DNA of 20,739 nucleotides from Candidatus Neomarinimicrobium atlanticum (GTDB lineage Bacteria > Fidelibacterota > Marinisomatia > Marinisomatales > Marinisomataceae): positions 4,654-25,392 of the forward strand of contig AQSA01000018.1 in the NCBI GenBank assembly GCA_000402815.1, read 5' to 3'. Below, in pieces: positions 8,422 to 15,849 of the stretch (positions within the stretch are counted from its first letter, which is position 1; the number at the start of each line of letters is the position of its first letter). Under the pieces are notes generated by a model. That model did no database searches. It had not been told where the DNA came from and saw only the letters and a list, made by a program, of their open reading frames with translations. Made by a program: the position numbers and the translations under genes.

Positions 8422-9381
8422 TTAAAATTTACTTCTTAAAAAAGAAAAAAGATTTCTTGAAACTAATGAAATGTAAACTAAAAATATAAATAATATTATG
8501 GTTTGTAGTTTTTTGGGTGAAGAAGGCGAAGGGGCTATATCCGGAGAATCTATAAGTACTAAATAATTCTTAAATGTAACCTTATCAAGTTGCTTCATTT
8601 CTAGTTGCTGATTAAGAACATTGTATGCAGCATAATCTTGAGCTACATGATTTTGTAAACCTGCTAGCTGTATTATTAAATCTGGAGATGAATTTATAGA
8701 TCTATTATCTTCTTGAAAACTTCTCAAATTATCCTCTGAAAATTGAATATCGACTTCAATAGATTTTAGTCGTTTTTTAAGATACTCAATTGATAATAGT
8801 GCGTTATTTTGACTATTTGAATTATAAAAATCATTGATATAATCATGAATTTCATTAGCCACATCATAACTTAAAGTAGGTCTTTCAAGTAAAACTATAA
8901 TTTTTGTTAAACCTGAATATTCTTCGACAATTTTTATATGGTTTGATCTAAGTTTATCTATAGTTTTATTTTTAAGATATTCATTAAATTTTTCAGCATC
9001 CTTTTTTAAAAATAAGTTATGAAAATTGTAAATTATTTTTTGGCTGGCACTATCTTCGTACCAAAAATCAATTAAATTCTTTTTTTCTAATTCGTTTCTA
9101 TTTTTGCTAACAATTTCAGATAAAAGAGATTTTGAAAAAATTAAGTCTGGCAAATAAAAAGAGTTTGAAGTTTTTTCTCCAAAACCATAAGTAGAAGCTA
9201 TAGTTGCAATCTCATTTTGAATACTATCTTCTTCGTAAAAAGGATAAACAGAGAGCGTACTTGAATACTGACTTTCTGCAATTAATAAATATATAATTGA
9301 TAAAAATATTCCAACAATAAAAGAAATACCTATCTTTTTTTTATCATTAAGAATAGCTAATAGCTCATTTATGTCAATCAA
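8422..9381 (-). CDS. wzz: Wzz-type polysaccharide chain-length determinant
   Basis: An inner-membrane co-polymerase that sets polysaccharide chain length with the polymerase. The 319 residues have the classic Wzz layout: TM1 at about 19-36, a long periplasmic part with helical, coiled-coil-prone stretches around 195-265, a Pro-rich stretch (PDIAPSPSSPKK, about 279-290) and TM2 near 293-312. There is no cytoplasmic tyrosine kinase domain, so it is not a Wzc. No ATG occurs near the beginning of the conserved region. TTG at 9381 is supported by AAGGAAG ending 4 bases upstream, and it follows the wzx stop codon directly. Its position between flippase and polymerase fits the function. Confidence 0.88.
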   Translation of the reverse strand: MIDINELLAILNDKKKIGISFIVGIFLSIIYLLIAESQYSSTLSVYPFYEEDSIQNEIATIASTYGFGEKTSNSFYLPDLIFSKSLLSEIVSKNRNELEKKNLIDFWYEDSASQKIIYNFHNLFLKKDAEKFNEYLKNKTIDKLRSNHIKIVEEYSGLTKIIVLLERPTLSYDVANEIHDYINDFYNSNSQNNALLSIEYLKKRLKSIEVDIQFSEDNLRSFQEDNRSINSSPDLIIQLAGLQNHVAQDYAAYNVLNQQLEMKQLDKVTFKNYLVLIDSPDIAPSPSSPKKLQTIILFIFLVYISLVSRNLFSFLRSKF

Positions 9382-10635
9382 TTATCTTCCTTTCATTATT
9401 ATATATATGGGTAAAAATAAATTTATCATATTCACTTTATAAAATTTAAACAATGATAGTGAAATCCAAAAACAATTAAATATTAAAAAATATATGACGC
9501 TTCCTGAAAATCCAAATTTATTAATCAATACAAAACACAGAGGTGAAAATAAAATTGATGAAAAGAATAAAATTTTCATTAATGCTTTTTGCATAGATGA
9601 AATAATAAAAATCTGGTTAATAGGGCCAGCTATTACGTTGAAAAGATATCCAAGGGAAAAAATAATTAATAGTGTTATAGAAATATCGGTTTTGAAATAA
9701 TTGTTAATCAAAGGAAGTATGCATATAATTATGAAAAGATAAACTAGAGATATTGCTAAAACTTGAATATTTCGCTTATTGTAAATTTTTTCAAATTGTT
9801 TCACATCTCCTAAACTAATTTTTGATAAAACTGGAATAGTAAAAGCAAAAAAAGCGTTTGAAAATAGAATTAATATCGAACATATTTTATTTAAAATTTT
9901 GTAAAAAGCAGCACTTTCAAATTGTTCCAATGTTCCAAAAACAATAGTTGGTAATTGTGACATAGATAATAGTAGCAATCCACTAAAAAATATTGGGTAT
10001 AAATTCTTAATGATTTTTTTAAAATTATTAAGATCTATGGTTCTAAAAAAAATAAAATTTATTTTATTTTTAATAATAAAAATCTGGTAAACTGTAATGA
10101 CAAATAAAGATAGTAAAAAGTAACTTATTCCAGATAAGCTATGCGCTGTTGGGGTAAATAAAATAAATATAGTTGCAATAACAAATGGCAAATTAATTGT
10201 AAAACTATAGATATTAATAAATCCTTTGGTTCTTAAAAAATTTGCTAAAACTAGATTATATGTCATAAAAATAGCTACAAAAACTATGTAAAAAAAAGAT
10301 GGAAATTTGTTAAAAAATGCTGAGCCAAGGATAAGAAAAAAGAATAGCGATAGCGTACATACTGTAAAAATATAATTTACTATAATATCCGCACTTCCAT
10401 ATTCAGATTCAAGCTTCTCTTTTGATTTAAGAATATCAAAATCTGCTCCAAAGCGAAATATATGAGATAGGATTAAGCCAGAACTATGTAAAAAGGAAAA
10501 TTGCCCTAAGAGAACTATGCTTTTTGAAGATAACGTACCAAAAAAAATAAACGAAGCTATTAGCCCTATCAAAGAAAAAAGTAAAGGGATTAATCCTGTA
10601 TAATAATCTTTAATTAAATGGTGAATTAGTTTCAT
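9382..10635 (-). CDS. wzx: Wzx-type oligosaccharide flippase (MATE/MVF fold)
   Basis: A 417-residue, very hydrophobic protein with about twelve predicted membrane helices, ending in a short basic tail. It begins with a conserved-looking MKLIHHLIKDYYTGLIPLL, and a repeated pattern of paired helices with lysine-rich cytoplasmic loops fits the polysaccharide-transporter superfamily. Wzx moves undecaprenyl-linked repeat units from the cytoplasmic to the periplasmic side. It is the first gene of the minus-strand operon, next to wzz and the polymerase. ATG at 10635 is preferred; an in-frame TTG at 10647 adds only four residues. There is no clear Shine-Dalgarno. Motifs in this family are poorly conserved, so the call rests on topology and neighbourhood. 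Confidence 0.8.
   Translation of the reverse strand: MKLIHHLIKDYYTGLIPLLFSLIGLIASFIFFGTLSSKSIVLLGQFSFLHSSGLILSHIFRFGADFDILKSKEKLESEYGSADIIVNYIFTVCTLSLFFFLILGSAFFNKFPSFFYIVFVAIFMTYNLVLANFLRTKGFINIYSFTINLPFVIATIFILFTPTAHSLSGISYFLLSLFVITVYQIFIIKNKINFIFFRTIDLNNFKKIIKNLYPIFFSGLLLLSMSQLPTIVFGTLEQFESAAFYKILNKICSILILFSNAFFAFTIPVLSKISLGDVKQFEKIYNKRNIQVLAISLVYLFIIICILPLINNYFKTDISITLLIIFSLGYLFNVIAGPINQIFIISSMQKALMKILFFSSILFSPLCFVLINKFGFSGSVIYFLIFNCFWISLSLFKFYKVNMINLFLPIYIIMKGR
9386..9392 (-). promoter_or_regulatory. Shine-Dalgarno site deciding the TTG start of wzz
   Basis: On the minus strand AAGGAAG lies 4 bases before the TTG at 9381, inside the end of the wzx gene. It supports the non-ATG start, because no ATG occurs near the N-terminus of the conserved Wzz region. 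Confidence 0.6.
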
Positions 10636-10647
10636 AATTAATAACAA

Positions 10648-10736
10648 TTTTTTTATTATCTATAGTAGTAAAGATAGTTATTAATTATCAGGTTAGCTTT
10701 TAAAAAAATGTATGTTTAGGCTAATTATATTACAAG
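10648..10736 (-). promoter_or_regulatory. Divergent intergenic region, likely promoters for the wzx operon and the tRNA
   Basis: This 89-base gap separates the head of the minus-strand polysaccharide operon from the plus-strand tRNA, so both transcripts must start here or nearby. It is almost pure A+T. On the minus strand TATAGAT (revcomp near 10657-10663) could be a -10 box; on the plus strand TATATT at 10726-10731 lies only 5 bases before the tRNA. I see no convincing -35 partner for either and no operator palindrome, so the individual boxes are not assigned. Confidence 0.4.
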
Positions 10737-10810
10737 GGGCCCATAGCTCAATTGGTTAGAGCAACGGACTCATAATCCGCAGGTTCGGGGTTCAAGTCCC
10801 TGTGGGCCCA
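10737..10810 (+). tRNA. tRNA with CAT anticodon (elongator Met or Ile2)
   Basis: The sequence folds into a full cloverleaf. The acceptor stem GGGCCCA pairs perfectly with TGGGCCC (10803-10809). The D-stem is GCTC/GAGC with loop AATTGGTTA. The anticodon arm is ACGGA-CTCATAA-TCCGC with the anticodon CAT at 10771-10773 and one A-C mismatch at the top. The variable loop is 5 bases and the T-arm is CGGGG-TTCAAGT-CCCTG. The discriminator is A10810 and the next bases are CAA, so the CCA tail is not encoded. G1-C72 pairing excludes a typical bacterial initiator tRNA. Elongator Met and lysidine-modified Ile2 cannot be separated by eye. Confidence 0.95.
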
Positions 10811-10813
10811 CAA

Positions 10814-11719
10814 ATGAGCAGTCATTCATACATATCAGATCCAAAAAATGAAGATATTTTTATTAATATCAACGGTGAATTATTTCATAGAAGCAAGGCA
10901 AAAATCTCTATTTTTGATAGTGGATTTTTACTAGGAGACGGTGTTTGGGAAGGAATTAGGCTACACCAATCAAGGCTAGTATTTATAGAAGATCACCTAG
11001 ATAGGCTGTTCGCAAGCGCAAAAGGTATTTCATTGAATATTTCATACTCAAGAGAAGAAATAATTCATGAAGTAAATAAAGTTTTAAATAAGAATAAGAT
11101 GGATGATAATATACATATTCGCTTAGTTGTATCTAGGGGTGATAAAATTACTCCTTATCAAAATCCTAATGCAAATGTAGGGCCCATCAACCTAGTAATC
11201 ATTCCTGAATATAAACAAACAGACCCTAACACCTATACAAAGGGTTTAAATATTGGTAGAGTGCCTAATATTAGACCGAATGAAAGTATATTAAGTCCTC
11301 ACTATAATACTTTAAGTAAGTTGAATTGTATTCTAGCAAGTATAGAAGCAAATAAGCTGGGATATGATGAAGGTATTATGAATGATATGAATGGCAATAT
11401 TAGTACATGTAATTCCACCAATCTATTTTTTATTAAAAATGACAAAGTTTTGACTTCTTCTGGAGAATACTGCTTAAATGGTATCACAAGAGGTAAAGCA
11501 ATTTCAGTGTGTAATCATAATAAGATAAAGTGCTCTGAAACAAATTTTACATTTGAAGATATTAAGGACTGCAATGAAGCTTTTGTAACAGGAACATTTG
11601 CAGGTATTATTCCAGTATCACAATTAGAAGGTAGGAAATTAGAATCAACTAATCATGACTCTTTAGTGAATAAAATTAGAATGCTATACAATAAAGAAAT
11701 CCAAAACTACATAGGATAG
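10814..11719 (+). CDS. Class IV aminotransferase-fold protein lacking the usual PLP lysine and glutamate
   Basis: A 301-residue protein of the BCAT/D-amino-acid transaminase/ADC-lyase fold. It shows SGFLLGDGVWEGIRL, the phosphate-binding Arg64 in HLDRLFASA, LVVSRG, GITRG and a VTGTFAGIIPV motif, all conserved in the family. By ungapped comparison with remembered DAAT, ADC-lyase and IlvE motifs, the catalytic Lys position falls on Asn165 (or Tyr164 on the IlvE register), within HYNTLSKLN. The glutamate that contacts PLP N1 (xxEGSSSN) is Thr198 (ISTCNSTN). Lys169 lies nearby but off register. So PLP transamination is doubtful. It overlaps nothing downstream: its TAG ends one base before the next ATG. 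ATG 10814 is chosen because the upstream GTG at 10802 is inside the tRNA. Function unknown. Confidence 0.8.
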   Translation: MSSHSYISDPKNEDIFININGELFHRSKAKISIFDSGFLLGDGVWEGIRLHQSRLVFIEDHLDRLFASAKGISLNISYSREEIIHEVNKVLNKNKMDDNIHIRLVVSRGDKITPYQNPNANVGPINLVIIPEYKQTDPNTYTKGLNIGRVPNIRPNESILSPHYNTLSKLNCILASIEANKLGYDEGIMNDMNGNISTCNSTNLFFIKNDKVLTSSGEYCLNGITRGKAISVCNHNKIKCSETNFTFEDIKDCNEAFVTGTFAGIIPVSQLEGRKLESTNHDSLVNKIRMLYNKEIQNYIG

Positions 11720-11720
11720 T

Positions 11721-12437
11721 ATGAGAATTGCTTGTTGGTCAGGTCCAAGAAATATATCTACCGCACTGATGAGATCTTGGTCATCAAGAAATGATACATT
11801 TGTTTCAGACGAACCCTTGTATGCTTACTACCTTAAAGAGCGGCAGTTAAAACACCCTATGTATAAAGAAATTATTAAGCATTATCCTAATACATACGAT
11901 GATATAGTTTTAAATCTTAATTCTAAAATACCTAATGAAAAAAAACATTGGTATCAAAAACATATGGCACACCACTTAATTGATTGGAATAACATCGATT
12001 GGGTTAAAAATTTTGAAAACTGTTTTCTAATTCGTCATCCCAAGGATGTAATAAACTCATATATTAAAAAAAATACCCTTAGTCATGTAGATGAGCTTGG
12101 ATATCCTCAGCAATATAAGATTATGAGCTATTTAGATAGTATTGGTAAAAAATTTATTGTGATAGACTCAAATATCTTACTTAACAATCCTGAAAAAATA
12201 TTATCGCAGTGGTGCAGCAGTATTAATTTAGAATTTGATATTTCAATGTTGAAATGGCACAAAGGAAATCATCCTCAAGATGGTATTTGGTGGAATCATT
12301 GGTACGATAACGTAATTACTACGACCCATTTTCAGAAGTTTTCAGCAAATCAAAGCGAGTTAAATAAAACATACCAATTGATTTATGATGAAGCATTAGA
12401 TTATTATAATAAATTGTATTATTTTGCAGAACAATGA
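11721..12437 (+). CDS. Sulfotransferase-like P-loop protein
   Basis: A 238-residue protein with sulfotransferase-type nucleotide motifs: RIACWSGPRNISTALMRSW (residues 2-20) in the place of the 5'-phosphosulfate-binding loop, and FLIRHPKDVINSY (102-114) matching the 3'-phosphate-binding Arg105 and Ser113. Sulfotransferases move sulfate from PAPS to a hydroxyl or amine. The 5' loop carries PRN in place of the usual KTGT/RSGS, so donor use needs testing. It is rich in Trp and His (IDWNNIDW, HPQDGIWWNHWYDN), which may form an acceptor site. It begins one base after the stop of the class IV protein, with an AGGA inside that stop region, and overlaps the next gene by 4 bases (ATGA), so the three are likely co-translated. 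From memory, similar proteins often sit next to aminotransferase-like genes in other bacteria. Confidence 0.78.
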   Translation: MRIACWSGPRNISTALMRSWSSRNDTFVSDEPLYAYYLKERQLKHPMYKEIIKHYPNTYDDIVLNLNSKIPNEKKHWYQKHMAHHLIDWNNIDWVKNFENCFLIRHPKDVINSYIKKNTLSHVDELGYPQQYKIMSYLDSIGKKFIVIDSNILLNNPEKILSQWCSSINLEFDISMLKWHKGNHPQDGIWWNHWYDNVITTTHFQKFSANQSELNKTYQLIYDEALDYYNKLYYFAEQ

Positions 12438-12631
12438 ATTTATTATTAAAGCTATGGAACCAACCTAACTGGGTAAAATGGATAGTATATTTTGCTACCG
12501 CTTATATACTATTTGCAATTAAAGAAGCTTTTGCTATAGTGCTGTGGTTTTTATTTTGTATTCTATTGTACTATATTATTTTTGCTAAGAATATGTTTCA
12601 ATCAACCACCTATTATGAAAAAAAAATATAG
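12434..12631 (+). CDS. Small two-helix membrane protein, function unknown
   Basis: A 65-residue product with an amphipathic, Trp-containing start (LWNQPNWVKW) and two hydrophobic stretches at about 17-29 and 33-50, ending in a polar tail. I do not recognise the family. The start overlaps the previous stop as ATGA, and the end overlaps the M1 peptidase start by 17 bases. This argues for a real, translationally coupled gene rather than a chance ORF. It may anchor or assist one of its neighbours at the inner membrane; that is inference only. Confidence 0.6.
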   Translation: MNLLLKLWNQPNWVKWIVYFATAYILFAIKEAFAIVLWFLFCILLYYIIFAKNMFQSTTYYEKKI

Positions 12632-14288
12632 TATACTAATAATCTGCGTTTTTCTAATTGCTTGCAATGGTGGTAGTATAAATGCAAGACCACACGGCTC
12701 TCAAACTGATACTCCTGAATTAACGCGCAATAATTATTTGATGGGATTTTTGAATGAATATCGAAGCTCATATGATATAACATACTATGATATTAATATT
12801 GATTTTGATATTGAAAAAAAATCAATTGATGGATTTGTAACTATTAAAGCAAAAAGCTTGGTTGATATTGATACTCTACAAGTTGATCTTGCTAAAAATC
12901 TAAGTATTACAAAAATTATTCATGAAAATAGTTCTGTTGAATATAGTAGAGAAGAAGATGCTGTTATGGTTATGTTCAGCGAAACTATAAATAAAGATAA
13001 ATTATTTGATTTTACAGTCCATTACAATGGAAAACCTCAAGGTGCTGATAATCCACCTTGGGCAGGCGGATTCACATGGTCTAAAGATAAAAATGATAGA
13101 GATTGGGTGGCAGTTTCGTGTGAAGGTGAAGGTGCGAGAATTTGGTGGCCTAACAAGGATCATATTACCGAAGAACCTGATAGTGTTAGAATGGCTTTTA
13201 CTGTACCATCTAATTTAGTGAGTGTAGGTAATGGTCAACTAAGAAGTGTTGTAGAACAAGATAATGGGAAGACTACATATGAGTGGTTTGTGAATAATCC
13301 AATTAATAACTATAACATTTCTGTTCAAATTGGAAACTATGTTACTGTTCAAGATACTTTGATAAAAGATAGTAGAGTCTACTATATGGATCATTATGTT
13401 TTAGATTATAACGAAGAAGTCGGAAAAAATTATTTCTTACAAGCAAAAGAAGTTATTCGTTTCTATGAAAAATATTTTGGAGAATATCAATGGTGGAATG
13501 ATGGATATAAGCTTATTGAAGTACCTTATTTAGGAATGGAACATCAGTCAGCTGTTACCTACGGCAATGGATTTAGCATCTATAATGGATTGAGAAGTGA
13601 CAGTTGGCCTATGTATGGTGTAATGGATCCACTGATTATCCATGAAACTGGCCATGAATGGTTTGGAAACAGTGTTACTGCAATCGATCCAACGCATATT
13701 TGGATTCATGAAGGATTACAAGTCTATTCTGAAGCATTATACTTTGAAGATAAATTCAATAGCTATCCAGTAAGCGTTGACTACTTAAAGAGTATTAAAT
13801 CAAGAATTCAAAATAAAATATCTATTGTAGGACCAGAAGATGAAAATTATTGGGCATTAAATGGTGATACTTATATGAAAGGTGCCTGGGTAATGCATAC
13901 GTTAAGAAGTGTTATTAATGATGACCCTACTTGGTTTGCAATACTAAAAGAATTCATGGTTGAAAATGCAAAAAGCCATGTTAGTACAGAAGACTTCTTC
14001 ATTAAAGTACAAGATAAAACTGGTATAGATTATTCATATTTTTCAGAACAATATTTTTATAGTCCAAATCAACCTGAATTGGAATATTATCAAACTGACA
14101 CAGACTTTTTCTTTAAGTGGAGGAATGTAAACGACAATTTTATTATGCCTGTAGATATTTTAATAAATGCTACTGAAAAAAGAGTATATCCTTCACAAAA
14201 AATTCAATCATTCAGCATTAAAAAACATTCTACAGTTGAAGTAATGGACTGGAAGTTCTATATCAAACTTATAGAAAAAAATAGTTAA
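12615..14288 (+). CDS. M1-family zinc metallopeptidase, predicted lipoprotein
   Basis: A 557-residue aminopeptidase N-like enzyme that would cut N-terminal residues from peptides outside the inner membrane. The N-terminus is a lipoprotein signal (KKK, hydrophobic core, lipobox L14-I15-A16-C17). An N-terminal beta domain is followed by GMEHQSAVTYGNGF, the counterpart of the GAMEN exopeptidase motif. The zinc site is HETGH (343-347) and Glu366, separated by 18 residues, and TYMKGAWVMHTLR supplies a likely catalytic Tyr. The C-terminal helical domain of long M1 enzymes is absent, as in many short bacterial forms. ATG 12615 is chosen because it directly precedes the signal peptide; a TTG at 12582 would put 11 non-signal residues in front. 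No Shine-Dalgarno. A link to sulfation is not evident. Confidence 0.9.
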   Translation: MKKKYSILIICVFLIACNGGSINARPHGSQTDTPELTRNNYLMGFLNEYRSSYDITYYDINIDFDIEKKSIDGFVTIKAKSLVDIDTLQVDLAKNLSITKIIHENSSVEYSREEDAVMVMFSETINKDKLFDFTVHYNGKPQGADNPPWAGGFTWSKDKNDRDWVAVSCEGEGARIWWPNKDHITEEPDSVRMAFTVPSNLVSVGNGQLRSVVEQDNGKTTYEWFVNNPINNYNISVQIGNYVTVQDTLIKDSRVYYMDHYVLDYNEEVGKNYFLQAKEVIRFYEKYFGEYQWWNDGYKLIEVPYLGMEHQSAVTYGNGFSIYNGLRSDSWPMYGVMDPLIIHETGHEWFGNSVTAIDPTHIWIHEGLQVYSEALYFEDKFNSYPVSVDYLKSIKSRIQNKISIVGPEDENYWALNGDTYMKGAWVMHTLRSVINDDPTWFAILKEFMVENAKSHVSTEDFFIKVQDKTGIDYSYFSEQYFYSPNQPELEYYQTDTDFFFKWRNVNDNFIMPVDILINATEKRVYPSQKIQSFSIKKHSTVEVMDWKFYIKLIEKNS

Positions 14289-14294
14289 TTTTTA

Positions 14295-15005
14295 ATGGAG
14301 GAATCTTTTTTAATCGCGAGTATAGTTATTATTACAAGTGTCATTCAATCTCTAGTTGGTATTGGAGTACTTCTTTTTGGTACGCCGTTAATGCTAATAC
14401 TTGGCTTTAACTATTTTGAACTTCTTAATATTCTTTTACCTATATCTCTCATTATTAATTTTTTTCAATTTATAAATGATTATAAATCTATTGATAAAGA
14501 ATTAGCGTTTAAATTGGTGACAATGGTCTTACCGTTGATTGCTATTATATTAACTTTAGCAAAATATATTCAATTTGATTTTTCAATAGGAATAGGAGTG
14601 TTTTTAATATTCATTAGTATCAGCAAGGTATTAAATTTTAATATAAAATCAATAGTAGAAGGTAGATTATATTTAGCTGCTATGGGAGTTGTGCATGGAT
14701 TAACAAATTTAGGGGGGTCGCTTTTGGCGGGCTATGTATCAATTAAAGATTGGAATAAAATAAAAACTAGGACAAATATTGCTTTCTGTTATTTTTCTTT
14801 TGCCCTCACGCAACTTATTACTTTATTTGTTAACGATAAGAGCGATTTTAATAAAAACAATATTATTTATATATTTGTAGGTATTATAATTTACTTTTTA
14901 GCAAATAAATATATTTTTAAAGAAATTAATGAATCGAAGTTTTCTAATATTGTTACAGTTTTACTTTTTATTTTTGGAATAATATTGATTACTATAAATC
15001 TATAA
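14295..15005 (+). CDS. TauE/SafE-type membrane permease
   Basis: A 236-residue polytopic protein with about seven to eight helices. It has the two half-repeats of the TauE/SafE (DUF81) family: SLVGIGVLLFGTPLMLILG in the first half and VVHGLTNLGGSLLAGY in the second. Characterised and proposed members export sulfite, sulfoacetate or related small anions. Placed between two sulfotransferase-like genes, a sulfur-anion transport role is attractive, but the substrate is inferred only from context. The start ATG 14295 follows the peptidase stop by 6 bases and has no Shine-Dalgarno, so it may depend on re-initiation. Confidence 0.83.
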   Translation: MEESFLIASIVIITSVIQSLVGIGVLLFGTPLMLILGFNYFELLNILLPISLIINFFQFINDYKSIDKELAFKLVTMVLPLIAIILTLAKYIQFDFSIGIGVFLIFISISKVLNFNIKSIVEGRLYLAAMGVVHGLTNLGGSLLAGYVSIKDWNKIKTRTNIAFCYFSFALTQLITLFVNDKSDFNKNNIIYIFVGIIIYFLANKYIFKEINESKFSNIVTVLLFIFGIILITINL

Positions 15006-15011
15006 AAAATT

Positions 15012-15845
15012 ATGTCAAAAAAAATATATCCCAATTTTTTGTTTGTAGGTCCCGGTAAAACAGGCTCTAAATGGTTAACAAAAGTTTTTCATAACCATCC
15101 TAATATTTTTGTCCCTAAAATTGATATGTACTTCTTTGATAGAGATGAAAATTTTTCTAGAGGCATAAAATGGTACAAAAAATTTTTTGAGAAAAAAAAG
15201 GCATCTCATAAAGCTGTAGGGGAATTATCACATGATTATATAAACTCAGAATTAGCGGCAAAAAGAATACATAGATATAACCAAAAAATGAAAATAATCA
15301 TTAATTTACGCAACCCCATAGATTTGTGTTATTCCACCTATTTAGGTGAAAAGAATGCTGGCTGGACAACCTTGCCTTTTAGCGAAGAATTGATACATAA
15401 CTCCATCCTATTAAATAGGGGGATGTATTCTGAAAAAATAAATTTTTATTACAAATATTTTAGCAAAGACGATATACTAGTTTTAAAGTATGATGATCTA
15501 GTTAATGATAAAGAGAAATTTCTAGAAACAATTTTTAAATTCTTAGAGGTGCGAAATATAAAAGAATTGGCTAATATTCCTCCATATAATACAGCAAGAC
15601 TTCCAAGATTAAAATTTTTAGGAAGATTTGCTAAAAAGACAGGGATGTTTTTGAGAAAAAATAATTTTATTACTTTGTTTACACTTTTAAGAAATAATTC
15701 TCTTATTAAAAAATTATTATACGTAAAAAATAAGAATTCTGTTTTAAGTTTTGCTGATAAAAAAGAGCTTTCAAATAAATTTACAGAGGATATTAAAAAA
15801 ACTGAGCAAATTACTGGTTTGAACTTGAAAAATTGGTATTATTAA
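15012..15845 (+). CDS. PAPS-type sulfotransferase (Sulfotransfer_1/3 family)
   Basis: A 277-residue soluble sulfotransferase. The 5'-phosphosulfate-binding loop is FVGPGKTGSKWL (11-22) with Lys16, Thr17, Gly18 and Ser19. The 3'-phosphate-binding motif is IINLRNPIDLCYSTYLG (about 96-112) with Arg100 and Ser108. The MYFFDRDENF segment and GELSHDYI match the catalytic-core layout of heparan-type sulfotransferases. It would move sulfate from PAPS, which the nearby CysC could make, to a carbohydrate or small molecule. A Lys- and Arg-rich part at about 190-240 (LPRLKFLGRFAKKTGMFLRK) may hold the acceptor or contact membrane. ATG lies 6 bases after the permease stop with no Shine-Dalgarno. Acceptor unknown. 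Confidence 0.88.
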   Translation: MSKKIYPNFLFVGPGKTGSKWLTKVFHNHPNIFVPKIDMYFFDRDENFSRGIKWYKKFFEKKKASHKAVGELSHDYINSELAAKRIHRYNQKMKIIINLRNPIDLCYSTYLGEKNAGWTTLPFSEELIHNSILLNRGMYSEKINFYYKYFSKDDILVLKYDDLVNDKEKFLETIFKFLEVRNIKELANIPPYNTARLPRLKFLGRFAKKTGMFLRKNNFITLFTLLRNNSLIKKLLYVKNKNSVLSFADKKELSNKFTEDIKKTEQITGLNLKNWYY

Positions 15846-15849
15846 AAAA

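Noticed and set aside
10802..10813. GTG start of the class IV fold gene inside the tRNA
   Set aside because: It would encode part of the acceptor stem; the in-frame ATG at 10814 begins just after the tRNA and gives a normal family length.
12582..12614. TTG start of the M1 peptidase
   Set aside because: It would place 11 residues before a standard lipoprotein signal (MKKK, then lipobox LIAC), which begins exactly at ATG 12615.
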